In this document: positions 22,301-29,879 of the stretch, one piece after another
How the letters are laid out: each line of letters starts with the position of its first letter
How positions within the stretch are numbered: the stretch's first letter is position 1
From: Schistocephalus solidus
Lineage: Eukaryota > Platyhelminthes > Cestoda > Diphyllobothriidea > Diphyllobothriidae
Length of the DNA: 64,000 bases
NCBI GenBank assembly: GCA_017591395.1
Contig: WEDG01002105.1
Coordinates: forward strand, 99,155 to 163,154
Reading direction: 5' to 3'
The notes under the pieces: model-generated
The model's input: the letters and a program-made list of their open reading frames with translations, nothing else
What the model was told of the DNA's origin: nothing
Database searches by the model: none
Translations under genes and position numbers: made by a program

Positions 22301-24640
22301 TGGTTTGGACCTACTGATTTACCACTGCCACGCTCCTGGTTCATAGCCACCTCCCCAAAGCCTTATATGTGCGGTCTGCGGTCCAAAAAGGTTGCATTTT
22401 GTCGCCAATCATTTTAATCTACGCAATTGAATGAGTTCTGGGAGGGTGGCGGCAGGTTTTAAACGATGCCAGGCTTGTACCCGGGGACCGGCTGGCTGAT
22501 TTAGACTACGTTTATTATGTACCCCCTACTAGCACAAAGCTATGATATCTACAGAACGTGGGGTCACGACTGAATGAGGTCGTTAAAGCAGCGGGTCGAT
22601 TTTATAAACACATGGGAATCAAGTGTTTTCAAGCTTCATTTATAACCAGGAGAAGGTATCTGCCTGGATTAATGGTTGTCAGCTGTCAGCTGACAAAATC
22701 AACTATCTCGGGACAAATTGTCTGCCAAATCGAGTAGGATCGACAATGTCACCGGAATTTATGCCGCGCAGGCAGGTTGACAATCTTCAGACTCTTCCCG
22801 AAATCCCATTGCACAGATATCTGTGTGTACCGAGCATACGTCCAGTCAGTCTTTCAGCACGTTTGAGAAGATCGTGTTATGCGCACAGAAGATCATGACT
22901 ACGGTCATGCGAGTGAAGTACGCAAAATGCGTATTGAATGCTATTCCACACTACGCAACAATATCTCAATGATATTTAAGGTCGTGTAAGAAGGACGATC
23001 AGGGTGATTTGGGTATTAAATTCCCGGCGCTGAGGACGAGAGTGCCATAGATCCTCATGTGCGGAGATTTAATACGGTATACCACCAAAGCCAGTTAGGT
23101 CGGCCATAATTACAGCTGTACTAAGTACACATGAGCCGTCTGGGAAGTTCGCAAAACAGACATTGTAATAGTGACACTTTGCAATGATAATTCGGCAGCT
23201 GTGCCAACAGCCAGAGGCCAATTTCTTGACCTGACCATCGGAGAGCTGACTAGATATAGCGAGGAGAACGGGAAAGGACGATACATAACCGGATGGGATG
23301 AGACATTTCATATATTCCTGGGGAGGGGGTTTATAAACGTGCATTTATCCCTAGGGAACTTATGTCTTAGTTACAATGAGTTGACATTTAAGTTGCAGGT
23401 TTGTAGATGGCGGACTCCGTTCATTCGATAGTGATAAGGCCTGCTGGGGGTGTTGTCATCAGGGCTTCTGGCGAAAAAGGCTTAATATTACCAGTCTTAT
23501 GTGCTTGTGGTCGGTTCTGGTCAACTGCCATCGAGCACTTGTTTATACAATTTAGCCGATCTCCTGCACGTTACCGTCCACCCATCTAATTTATTGCTAT
23601 TGACAGGCTAACGGAGTTGGAAGTGGGAAGACAGATAAACGGTTGACTGAACAAGAAGCACATGATCGAGAAAATTTACACGTGCAATAGATAATCGAAG
23701 CTGCGTCTACGCAAAAGGCTCTAATCACGTTGAAGCTAAAAAGCTGGCATAGATGATGACAAAGTTGGAAAGGTTCAGTTAGTGAAGCAAAGAGGACGAA
23801 TTGTAAAAATAAGTAGGCATTACCACTAGCTTCAATTTTTAGCGCCTTTGACGGCCCCACCAAGCGGTCCAGCAGTAGCAACAAATGCCTTCACGTAACG
23901 TTTCTTCCATGCGATAGACTGACTCTTTAAGAAGTGGAGGCCGTAGAGAGTACCCATGCTGTGCGCTACGATTACGACACGAGTATTTCCTCCGTTTGTG
24001 TATGTCTCCTCAATGAGGCGCCTTAATTGAGGGCCGAAATCCTCATTTTCATCTACATGCAAGAATAAGGCAAAAGGCAGCTTACTTGGTGCTTTTCGGA
24101 AATCAAATGGGGTACCGCGAAGAGTAACATTAGGGTTGGTAGAAGGAGTTGTTGGAAACTAGAGTCCTGGTGATTTCCCCAAAGTACTCGGTGGCGTCGT
24201 GAGGTCGGCTGTCCAAATTGTCCACCGACCAGGTTTCACCCCAACCGGGAAAGGTTACCTTTACGTTTTCATTATCATACGTACGACCCGTAGCTGGATC
24301 AAACCGAAGCCTAAGGAGTGCGCGAAAATAAAGAGCAGATATGTGGCTTACTTAAAGTACTTTGAAAAGGAGCCAGGTGTTATCAAATAGCGTAGATCAA
24401 CCCAGATGGGGAAAGCAGATGACGGTGCGTTAGTGAGCTCAGCAAAAGCTTGACAGCCACCATCGCCAGGGATCATGATGACAGGGTTCGGACGAATATC
24501 CTCTTGTTTTGGCTTGTTCATTACGACGACAGAGTTGACGGATTGTACGAGGATGAGGTAGAGCTTCGGTGTAGAAGGAGATTCTTTCAGAAAAAAATAC
24601 TAACCTGAATGGCGTATAAAATCTTGGGTTGAAAGCGCAT
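10125..24640 (-). CDS. PLA2G15-like: Group XV phospholipase A2-like / LCAT-family enzyme (five exons, 3' part outside window)
   Basis: Family members are secreted or lysosomal alpha/beta-hydrolases that cleave the acyl chain of phospholipids or transfer it to an acceptor. Exons are 24605-24640, 24352-24563, 24086-24310, 23824-24052 and 10125-10316, all with GT/AG borders and matching phases; introns are 41, 41, 33 and about 13,507 nt. The product begins with a hydrophobic signal-like segment (ILYAIQLYLILVQS), then NPVIMIPGDGG, the oxyanion-region strand of LCAT enzymes. Next are the FPGWGETWSVDNLDS segment, GTPFDFRKAP, the nucleophile elbow VAHSMG, and TPTKNYTAHDYEEFF in exon 5. About 297 residues are present, against about 410 in the family, so the Asp and His of the triad lie in exons left of the window. 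Two single-base insertions (near 24131 and 23846) break the frame. The identification is strong; whether the gene is functional is open. Confidence 0.85.
10520..13540. other. Intronic sequence without recognised features
   Basis: Part of the 13.5-kb intron of the phospholipase-like gene. I see no domain-bearing ORF, RNA gene or clear repeat. A GC-rich patch at 12760-13090 and AT-rich stretches around 11230-11560 hold no supported feature. Confidence 0.4.
13547..13669. mobile_element. MITE-like palindromic element
   Basis: The ends form imperfect inverted repeats of about 33 bp: GTAATGCAGGTAGTT at 13547 and AACTACCTGCATTAAG ending at 13669. The match continues inward through GCGCTAAATTCCAGG and CCTGAAAGTCAACGC. 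Total length is 123 bp with no coding capacity, as expected of a miniature inverted-repeat element. Related sequence occurs at 20250 and 20555. Confidence 0.6.
13670..14099. other. Unassigned intronic spacer
   Basis: No supported feature between the MITE-like element and the inverted modular repeat. Confidence 0.35.
14100..15035 (-). repeat. Inverted copy of the two-module repeat unit seen at 4060-4975
   Basis: Reading the minus strand reproduces the order of the 4060-4975 segment almost base for base: TCCATCTCCGGTCTTCTTGC, CCGCGGTCGGAAGGTTGCCA, TATCTCACACATGTGAGATG, the second module start, and the terminal CACTTAAAACTAATTCACGC with GGTCGAACTGCCG. One difference is a loss of TTC in the CTCCTTCTTAATG phrase. 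The two copies are about 10 kb apart in inverted orientation. Confidence 0.85.
15036..17090. other. Intronic sequence without recognised features
   Basis: No domain-bearing ORF or clear repeat found; several 60-80 codon ORFs are random-looking. Confidence 0.35.
17095..17172 (+). repeat. tRNA-like SINE head
   Basis: CTCCGATGGTTAGAGCG resembles a pol III A box and AGGGTTCGAATTCC is a B box, about 50 bp apart. The arms do not fold into a good cloverleaf, so this is a SINE-type pseudo-tRNA rather than a tRNA gene. Confidence 0.55.
17366..17452 (+). repeat. tRNA-like SINE head
   Basis: GGTAGCTCAGTTGGCTAGAG is a good A box with D arm and GTAGGTTCGAATCCC a good B box with T arm. The ends GGTGGGGCC and GGCCACCA pair only partly and the anticodon arm is poor. 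It lies 270 bp from a similar head in the same orientation and is followed by a shared phrase ending in ACTGAGGCAAA / AGTTGAAACAA. Confidence 0.6.
17920..18550 (+). pseudogene. Decayed reverse transcriptase fragment
   Basis: One frame, broken by stops, gives DGVAIDWTLGLLLANLVM, then CYLDDMFAIATAQTI, then GIRQSIYQKKPGL and KLLHENGFAEQFI. The order (L-G-x-L-L-A-N step, Y-x-D-D active site, then the I-R-x-S-I-Y-x-K-x step) matches RTs of the Penelope or related type. Stops follow residues at about 18020, so it is not functional. Confidence 0.55.
18962..19235 (-). repeat. Modular repeat 3' end, minus strand
   Basis: Starts at 18962 with CACACACACGACTACAGTTCGACCG-type terminal sequence and contains the reverse complement of the CACTTAAAACTAATCCACGC and GGAGGAGCAGATAGTGCGGT landmarks. 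The end at the GACAGTTCGACCGTCG-like palindrome is shared with copies at 26440 and 63865. Confidence 0.75.
19317..19357. repeat. (CT)n microsatellite
   Basis: Pure CT run of about 38 bp followed by a short CTTTCTC interruption. Confidence 0.9.
19400..20240. other. Intronic sequence without recognised features
   Basis: No supported gene or repeat. Confidence 0.35.
20250..20735. repeat. Two decayed MITE-like relatives of 13547-13669
   Basis: At 20265-20375 the segment runs from TTTACGCTAACTCCCAAGGA to AATTTAACGCAAGGTCACCT. At 20565-20735 it runs from GCGCTAAATTCCAAGG to CCTGAAATTTACCTTAATTC and CACCTATTTAAG. Both share the GCTAAATTCC / GTTAGCGTTAG core and the outward-facing ends of the 123-bp element, with larger interiors. 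Confidence 0.5.
20740..21370. other. Intronic sequence without recognised features
   Basis: An ORF of 162 codons on the minus strand at 21063-21551 has no recognisable domain; its right end overlaps the LINE relic on the other strand. Confidence 0.35.
21371..22965 (+). pseudogene. Heavily decayed RTE-like LINE (endonuclease end and RT)
   Basis: The plus strand shows the family order through many stops and shifts: GADCWTDRYLVASK near 21408 (the endonuclease T-D-H-x-L-V step, with His lost), CGNYHRINLVNLAAKVFSMG near 22075, RTRANPGGFRVEYG near 22170, VQKGCILSPIILIYAIE near 22388, then DYVYYV where the catalytic Y/F-A-D-D should be, RLNEVVKAAGRFYKHMGIK, and thumb remnants to about 22960. The missing Asp pair shows it is dead. 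It is related to the LINE at 1-3512 in type. Confidence 0.65.
22966..23823. other. Intronic sequence upstream of exon 4
   Basis: Left part of the intron that follows exon 4 of the phospholipase-like gene. No domain-bearing ORF or repeat that I can support. Confidence 0.35.
23824..24052 (-). CDS. PLA2G15-like: Exon 4 of phospholipase-like gene (nucleophile elbow), with apparent 1-nt insertion
   Basis: The 33-nt intron (24053-24085) joins KAP to NENEDFG, giving the family step A-P-N-E-N. The exon then has RRLIEETY and VVIVAHSMG, the G/A-H-S-x-G elbow with the catalytic Ser, and FVATAGPLGGAVK. The final KIEASG is one base out of frame; the extra base is in the AAAGGCG stretch near 23846. It ends in phase 1 at donor GTAATG. 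Confidence 0.85.
24086..24310 (-). CDS. PLA2G15-like: Exon 3 of phospholipase-like gene, with apparent 1-nt insertion
   Basis: Starts after ACTCCTTAG and ends in phase 1 before GTAAGC. The first two-thirds encode FDPATGRTYDNENVKV, FPGWGETWSVDNL and a YFGEIT helix. The conserved NVTLRGTPFDFRKAP is one base out of frame with this, and the switch lies at CCCTAAT near 24131. Removing one base there would restore the family spacing, so this is either a mutation or an assembly indel. Confidence 0.8.
24352..24563 (-). CDS. PLA2G15-like: Exon 2 of phospholipase-like gene
   Basis: Starts after acceptor TTCTACACCGAAG and ends in phase 2 before GTAAGC. It encodes the end of the signal segment, then RPNPVIMIPGDGGCQA and IWVDLRYLITPG. 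These match the first conserved block of the LCAT family (V-P-G-D/N-L-G, then I-W-x-x-L). The 41-nt intron before it is typical of flatworm micro-introns. Confidence 0.85.
24605..24640 (-). CDS. PLA2G15-like: Exon 1 of phospholipase-like gene (start codon)
   Basis: Twelve codons from ATG at 24640, ending in CAG before donor GTTAGT. Joined to exon 2 it makes a basic N-terminus (MRFQPK) followed by a hydrophobic stretch, as expected of a signal peptide. I chose this ATG because an in-frame signal follows and the join is phase 0. A good acceptor (TTTTTGTGTCACAG ending at 24676) sits 35 nt upstream. It could receive a 5' leader exon or a trans-spliced leader; that is inference. Confidence 0.7.
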
Positions 24641-25637
24641 CAGGGTTTCTTGGAGAAAACCGGACAAGCGACGACCTGTGACACAAAAAGAATAGGTGAC
24701 CTTTGCATAAAAACTGGATCAAAAGTTGGCGCATTAAAGAGAGGCCCGTGAATTAGGTATGGAAAAAGCGGAATGCCTGCATGTTCGAAGTGGTTGATAT
24801 GAAACATGACTGCTAAAACCCATAAGGAGAGAACAAAAATCAACCAAAAAGGCCGAATAAAAAGTTGATTCCCATGTGTGAGTATTTTGTTGAGGAGATT
24901 GAAGAACCAGTTTTAGAAGTGTTAATCAAGCAAAGAACTCAGCTGTGACAAACTTGGAACCACGTTTTTGGTCGATTATAAGCTTCGCTATATTATTAAT
25001 GAATAACCAGAATTTGGCGTTGTGATATAGAGAACAATAATCAAAAAAGTAGAGACAAGTAAAATAAAGTCTTGGTTCAGCTATGGTAACCGTCCTGCGG
25101 TTCAAATACCGTGGATTATTCGAAATAGATATGCTACTGTGTCCGAACTAGCATTTCGGAAGCCACAAATGCGAACAGATGGAGTTTTATTAAAGCATTT
25201 AGGGAACTATAAGCATGCCCAAGCTTATCTAATTTTTTTACGGCACATCCGTTAAAGAGAGCCCAATTAGATTTTCGGATTTCATACTGTATTTGCGATC
25301 CGATTGAACTTGCTGACAGTAAAGCATGCGGTATAATGCGGAAGTTCCTGTTATAATACATTATGTCCAACTTTACAAATCACTAAGGTAGCTCATGAAA
25401 AGCAGGCGTTTGAGTGAGTTCTGCAGCTGCTAAGGCCATGACAAATGGCCGGTTTTTACTAACAACAAGTAAGCAAACTTGCGGTAAAATCACCTGTTTA
25501 GAAATAATTAGCTTCTTATACAAGCCTATTGTAGTTAGCAGTCTTACGAAATTGCTTGTTGATGTAGTGACATACATTTGAAAAAGCAGAAGGTACTCTT
25601 GCGAGATTATTTATCTTGAAATATTGTCGATGGAATT
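24641..25637. other. 5' flank of phospholipase-like gene
   Basis: Upstream region for the minus-strand gene. I see no clear TATA box or repeat. A candidate splice acceptor ends at 24676. Small ORFs at 25134-25577 lack recognisable domains. Confidence 0.4.
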
Positions 25638-25937
25638 GGCTCACCGATCTGCTAAAGGAACATGTGTTCCGTTGTGCTCTGGAGCTCAGACTAGAGCCCT
25701 CGCAGGCGGTCGCATAGCGACATGTAGCATACGTTGGTAAGGTGGAATCGCCAAAGACAAGGGAGACCGGAATGGCCATTTCTGGCTTATTAACCGTCAT
25801 CAGCCAGTCATACCTAATCCCAAGCGTGGAACACCTGGGATTCGAACCCGCGACCTTTGTTACTTGAGTAGAACGCTCTACCATTGAGCCACGGGACCGC
25901 TGTTTTGTAGGTTGCGATCGGGAATATGATGGTGTGC
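25638..25937 (-). mobile_element. tRNA-derived SINE, minus strand
   Basis: The minus strand starts with GCACACCATCATATTCCCGA and CAAAACAGCG, then a tRNA-like head (CCGTGGCTCAATGGTAGAGC as A box, GGGTTCGAATCCCAGG as B box), then a tRNA-unrelated body containing GGTATGACTGGCTGATGACG and ending GATCGGTGAGCC. Body and head match the copies at 62180-62790, so the boundary is well supported. Length is about 300 bp. Confidence 0.85.
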
Positions 25938-26112
25938 GGCTCACCGATCTGCTTAAGGAGCATGTATTTGTTCCGTTGTGCCTAGAATCTCACTTTAGAG
26001 CCCTCGCAGGCGGTCGCACAACAACGTGTAGCATATGTTGATAAAGTAGCACCAAAAAAGACAAGGGAGACCGGAACGGTCATTACTGGCTTATTAGCAT
26101 ACATGTTCCTTA
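25938..26112 (-). mobile_element. 5'-truncated copy of the same tRNA-SINE, minus strand
   Basis: Contains the body end (GGCTCACCGATCTGCTTAAG on plus) through GACAAGGGAGACCGGAACGG and TACTGGCTTATTAGC, then stops before the tRNA head. It abuts the full copy directly. Confidence 0.75.
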
Positions 26113-26139
26113 GCCAGATCAGTGAACACTTCACTATAA

Positions 26140-26428
26140 TAATTCATATTCCCGATCGCAAACCGACAAAACAACGGGCCCGTGGCTCAGGGGTAGTGCT
26201 AAACTCAGTGACCAAAGGTGACGGGTGATCCACGCCCGGGAGTGGGTATGACTGGCTGATGACGACTTGTAAGCCAGAAATGGCCATTTCGGTCTCCCTT
26301 GTCCTTGTCGGTTCCAATTCATCATATGCTACACGTCGTTATGCGACCACACGCGAGGGCTCCAAAGTGAGCCCCAGGGCAAAACGGAACATACATATTC
26401 CTTAAGCAGATTGGTGAGCCGCACACTA
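26140..26428 (+). mobile_element. tRNA-derived SINE, plus strand
   Basis: Plus-oriented copy with CATATTCCCGATCGCAAACC, a decayed tRNA head (CCGTGGCTCAGGGGTAGTGC, then GGGTGATCCACGCCCGG in place of the B box), body GACTGGCTGATGACGACTTG and end TTAAGCAGATTGGTGAGCC. The damaged B box suggests it is older than the copies at 62 kb. Confidence 0.8.
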
Positions 26429-26431
26429 TCA

Positions 26432-26640
26432 CACACACACGACAGTTCGACCGTCGATTTCGACGAGGTCCACCGTATGCTCCACACCAGGTGGTGCAGG
26501 GAGGGTGACTTGCGCGTGATTTAGTTTTAAGTGATAGTAGACTTGCGCTGCATCTACCGCACTCTCTCCTCCTCCCCCACCTGAGCCCGGTGTCAAGACA
26601 GAGTCAAGAAGACCGGAGATGGGAGAGGGCACACATACAC
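26432..26640 (-). repeat. Modular repeat 3' end, minus strand
   Basis: Begins ACGACAGTTCGACCGTCG and contains the reverse complement of the CACTTAAAACTAAATCACGC and CACCTGGTGTGGAGCATACG landmarks. It is followed by (CA)n and (AT)n tracts. Confidence 0.78.
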
Positions 26641-26648
26641 ACACACAT

Positions 26649-26649
26649 A

Positions 26650-26680
<31 letters not shown>
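26649..26680. repeat. (AT)n microsatellite
   Basis: AT run directly left of the PLE boundary. Confidence 0.9.
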
Positions 26681-27359
26681 TGAAGAAAGAAGGTTCGTCG
26701 GAAAATCGAGGTTTACTCGTGAATTTTTCAAGCTGGTTACACCAACCCGTCGTCAGACGAAATGAGAAGTAAGAGTTGAGATTGTCATGCTGGAGGGTTT
26801 AGGGGCCGAGAGGTTACATCGACAGACTGACGCCATGGGGGGTTTGGGGGCCGTGAATCCTGTTACGATAGCTGTCGCATGTAAGAGGAGGGGTGCTAGA
26901 GTTATGATAGCAAGTCAAGTGGCGGGAGATGCAGAGTCAGCGAGGATACACTTGGCTGGGCACGGATAAGCAAATGTTGATTTTAAGGTGGGCGCAAGTC
27001 AGTGGACCGTGCACGCAGACCTTCGTAATGCGCATCCAGATCGACGTGGCGGTTGATACTGTTTGTGCCGGAGTGCCAAGCTTCGAGGAATTCGCGTGCC
27101 TGTTTGGTGCTAGCCATGGTGACCACTTCCGTTCCCTCCCAATTGAAGCGGTGGTCGCAATCAACGGCGTGCGCAGACACGAGATACAAGGGATCGCGTC
27201 GGCGGATTGCCAGTTTGTGTTCATTTATGCGGGTCCCGAGTCGTCGGCCTGTATGGCCTACATAAGCGCAAGAGCAATTCGCACATGGAATGCGGCAAAT
27301 AACATTGGTTTGTTGCTATTTGGGTACGGGATCTTTAACACGTGATAGTGCTGCCCGCA
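26681..27359 (-). repeat. Left inverted arm of the PLE
   Basis: Reverse complement of 29092-29773. It contains, on the minus strand, the end of the GIY-YIG nuclease and the 3' untranslated region up to the GAAAATTCACGAGTAAACCT phrase. The junction with the plus-strand body is at CCCGC (about 27355-27359), where both arms stop matching. Confidence 0.88.
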
Positions 27360-28904
27360 AATACGGTCTCATGTCGAGTGCGATTTGAAGCAATTATCTC
27401 TGACCTTAGGTCCCGGTGCGTTTCATCCCTACCTGAAGATATTTTTGAAAACGTACTGCAGCGCATAAATGCCACCACCAAGGATGCTCGTATGAAGAAG
27501 CGAGCCGATCTTCAAGACAAGCTCCAAGCTCTTCTCCATCCCCTCAACGATAGTACTATGTCTACAAGAGTTGTGAACCTTTCGAAAAGGAGTCTCAGCC
27601 CCGCCGAAACAAGCCTGCTGTCGAAAGGCATAAGGTTTAGTCATACCGATGCTGCACCTACGAGCTTCTTAGCCGGCCTTGAATCCCTCCTACTAACCTC
27701 ATCCATCCCTGAGGACATGCGTGCTGATATACGCAGCTGTGCTACTGGCCTCCTCCGAAAATAAAACCTCAGAAAACCTTGTCAATGGAAGAAGATAAGG
27801 GATTACGCTTCCTTAGGTCGGACGACAGTATCGTCGTTGTAGCTGCTGACAAAGGTGGTGCTACCGTCATCATGGACAAGATTGACTATGTCAATAAGGC
27901 CAATCAAGCTTTTCATGACAGGGAGGCCTACATCCCCGTTGCTGAGGATCCAACGAAAAAACAGGCTGCATCCGTAAAGAAGAAGGTGAATGAGCTCACT
28001 AGAATGAAACTCATAAGCCCCGCGGACACTACATTTCTAACTCTCAATGATCTGCGCATCGCACGTGCCTATGGTCTTCAAAAGATTCACAAAGCGGACG
28101 CACCCTTGAGGATCATAGTGCCACTCATTGGATCGCCTACTTATAACCTTGCCAAAAGGTTATACAAACGCCTAAAGCACCTTAGAAATGGTTCACAGTA
28201 CAGCATCAGCAACTCGCATGCTTTTCTTCAAAGAATTCAAGGTCTTAATGTAAGTCCTGATGAATGCATTCTATCGTTTGATGTGGTTGCTCTTTTTTCC
28301 TCAATACCACATAACCTGGCAATTGAGAGCGTAGCTCGACGTCTAGAAGAAACACCAATAGACATTCCAACGCAGCACGTTTTTGACATGCTCTGGCTCT
28401 GCCTTAAGAATTATTGTCAATTCGACGGTAAGCATTACCAACAGGTCAAGGGTACTCCAATGGGCTCACCGATATCGGGGGCTACTTGCCGAGCTAGTCT
28501 TACAACGTCTAGAAGAAGCTGTGATTCAAAACCTCATGCCGAAAATGTGGCTTCGCTACGTAGATGATACCTTTGTGGTCATTAACAACTGCGAAGTGGA
28601 ACGGCTGCATGAAAGTCTTAATGGTGTCTTCCCTGCTATACAATTCACCCGCGAAGGAGCAACAGGCGACATCCTCCCGTTTCTCGACGTCATGGTGCAA
28701 AGATTGAGTGATGGCCAGCTAGCAACCAGCGTCCACAGAAAAAGACTCAAATGCCGAAATAATCCTGAACTATGGGAGCAATCATCCTGCTGCCCACAAA
28801 CGAAGCTGCGTTCGAGCTCTTTTCACCGCGCCTCCCGGTACTGTAACAGCGAGTATCTACTTAAAAAAAGAACTTGCCTATTTATACAAACTATTCCGAT
28901 CTAA
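27342..28904 (+). pseudogene. PLE reverse transcriptase
   Basis: The N-terminal part (27342-27764) is helical. The RT proper shows LRFLRSDDSIVVVAADKGGA, the characteristic PLE opening (D-K-G in the thumb/finger region). It continues with ARAYGLQKIHK and LRIIVPLIGSPTYNLAK, then ILSFDVVALFSSIPHNLAIE (first catalytic Asp), KGTPMGSPISG and, in the next frame, LRYVDDTFVVINN with the catalytic Asp pair. A one-base expansion of a G run near 28478 separates the last two. Another shift near 28870 leads into the nuclease. All RT motifs remain readable, so the copy is relatively young but dead as it stands. Confidence 0.88.
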
Positions 28905-28914
28905 CGGATATCCG

Positions 28915-29469
28915 ATGAGCTTCGTGAAAAACTGTCTCCGAAGTCACAGGCAACCACAATATCAGAGCTCTAATGGAGAAGTAGTACCGAGGAAATTCGT
29001 TTCATTGCCATACATGCAGGGCATTTCGGAAACGATCGCCCGACAACTAGACCGATTTGGTATCTGCATCGCTCACAAGCCAGCGTCCTCCCTGCGGGCA
29101 GCACTATCACGTGTTAAAGATCCCGTACCCAAAGAGCAACAAACCAATGTTATTTACCGCATTCCATGTGCGAATTGCTCTTGCGCTTATGTAGGCCATA
29201 CAGGCCGACGACTCGGGACCCGCATAAATGAACACAAACTGGCAATCCGCCGACGCGATCCCTTGTCTCTCGTGTTTGCGCACGCCGTTGATTGCGACCA
29301 CCGCTTCAATTGGGAGGGAACGGAAGTGGTCGCCATGGCTAGCACCAAACAGGCACGCGAATTCCTCGAAGCTTGGCACTCCGGCACAAACAGTATCAAC
29401 CGCCACGTCGATCTGGATGCGCATTACGAAGGTCTGCGTGCACGGTCCACTGACTTGCGCCCACCTTAA
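28915..29469 (+). pseudogene. PLE GIY-YIG endonuclease domain
   Basis: The frame encodes IYRIPCANCSCAYVGHTGRR, the GIY-YIG strand with the Cys-x-x-Cys insertion usual in PLEs, then the catalytic-type Arg in LGTRINEHK and the downstream HAVDCDHRFNWE. It ends at TAA 29467-29469. In the intact protein this domain cuts target DNA for retrotransposition. The domain is complete; it is called a pseudogene because the upstream RT is out of frame with it. Confidence 0.85.
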
Positions 29470-29773
29470 AATCAACATTTGCTTATCCGTGCCCAGCCAA
29501 GTGTATCCTCGCTGACTCTGCATCTCCCGCCACTTGACTTGCTATCATAACTCTAGCACCCTTTCCCTTACATGCGACAGCTATCGTAACAGGATTCACG
29601 GCCCCCAAACCCCCCATGGCGTCAGTCTGTCGATGTAACCTCTCGGCCCCTAAACCCTCCAGCGTGACAATCTCAACATTTACTTCTCATTTCGTCTGAC
29701 GACGGGTTGGTGTAACCAGCTTGAAAATTCACGAGTAAACCTCGATGTTCCGACGAGCCTTCTTTCTTCATTT
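29092..29773 (+). repeat. Right (3') arm of the PLE
   Basis: Holds most of the GIY-YIG coding region and the 3' untranslated region. It ends before an AT-rich spacer and (TA)n tract, just as the left arm starts after an (AT)n tract. Confidence 0.85.
29691..29755 (+). ncRNA. Hammerhead-like hairpin in PLE 3' region
   Basis: CTGACGA (29696-29702) fits the hammerhead CUGANGA box. It is followed by a nine-pair hairpin (703-711 with 715-723, three G-U pairs) and an A-rich step. Further on CGAG/CTCG (29732-29744) can form a second hairpin, and TTCGT (29691-29695) can pair with ACGAG (29752-29756). The GAAA box is not free, because its G pairs in the hairpin, so this may be a degenerate ribozyme. 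PLEs are known to carry hammerhead motifs. The mirror copy is in the left arm on the minus strand. Confidence 0.35.
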
Positions 29774-29805
29774 ATCATTTTGGAATGCATAATACCTCAA
29801 CTATT

Positions 29806-29807
<2 letters not shown>

Positions 29808-29864
<57 letters not shown>
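29808..29864. repeat. (TA)n microsatellite between two PLEs
   Basis: TA run of about 56 bp. Confidence 0.92.
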
Positions 29865-29866
<2 letters not shown>

Positions 29867-29879
29867 ATTAAGTTGAAGT

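Larger units (their letters stand above)
26681..29773 (+). mobile_element. Penelope-like element (RT + GIY-YIG endonuclease) with inverted terminal copy
   Basis: The body (27360-29773, plus) encodes a PLE-type RT and a C-terminal GIY-YIG nuclease. The last 680 bp (29092-29773) is repeated in reverse orientation at 26681-27359, so the element is a fold-back with arms of about 680 bp around a unique 1.73-kb centre. Identity of the arms is very high by eye. The inverted copy explains the long plus-strand ORF at 26929-27345, which mirrors the antisense of the nuclease. The RT is broken by frameshifts (near 27770, 28480 and 28870). Penelope elements are known for tandem and inverted terminal copies, so this fits the family. 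Confidence 0.9.

Noticed and set aside
26929..27345. 138-codon plus-strand ORF, mirrored at 29107-29523 on the minus strand
   Set aside because: It is the antisense of the PLE GIY-YIG region in the inverted arm; the sense frame has the recognised domain.
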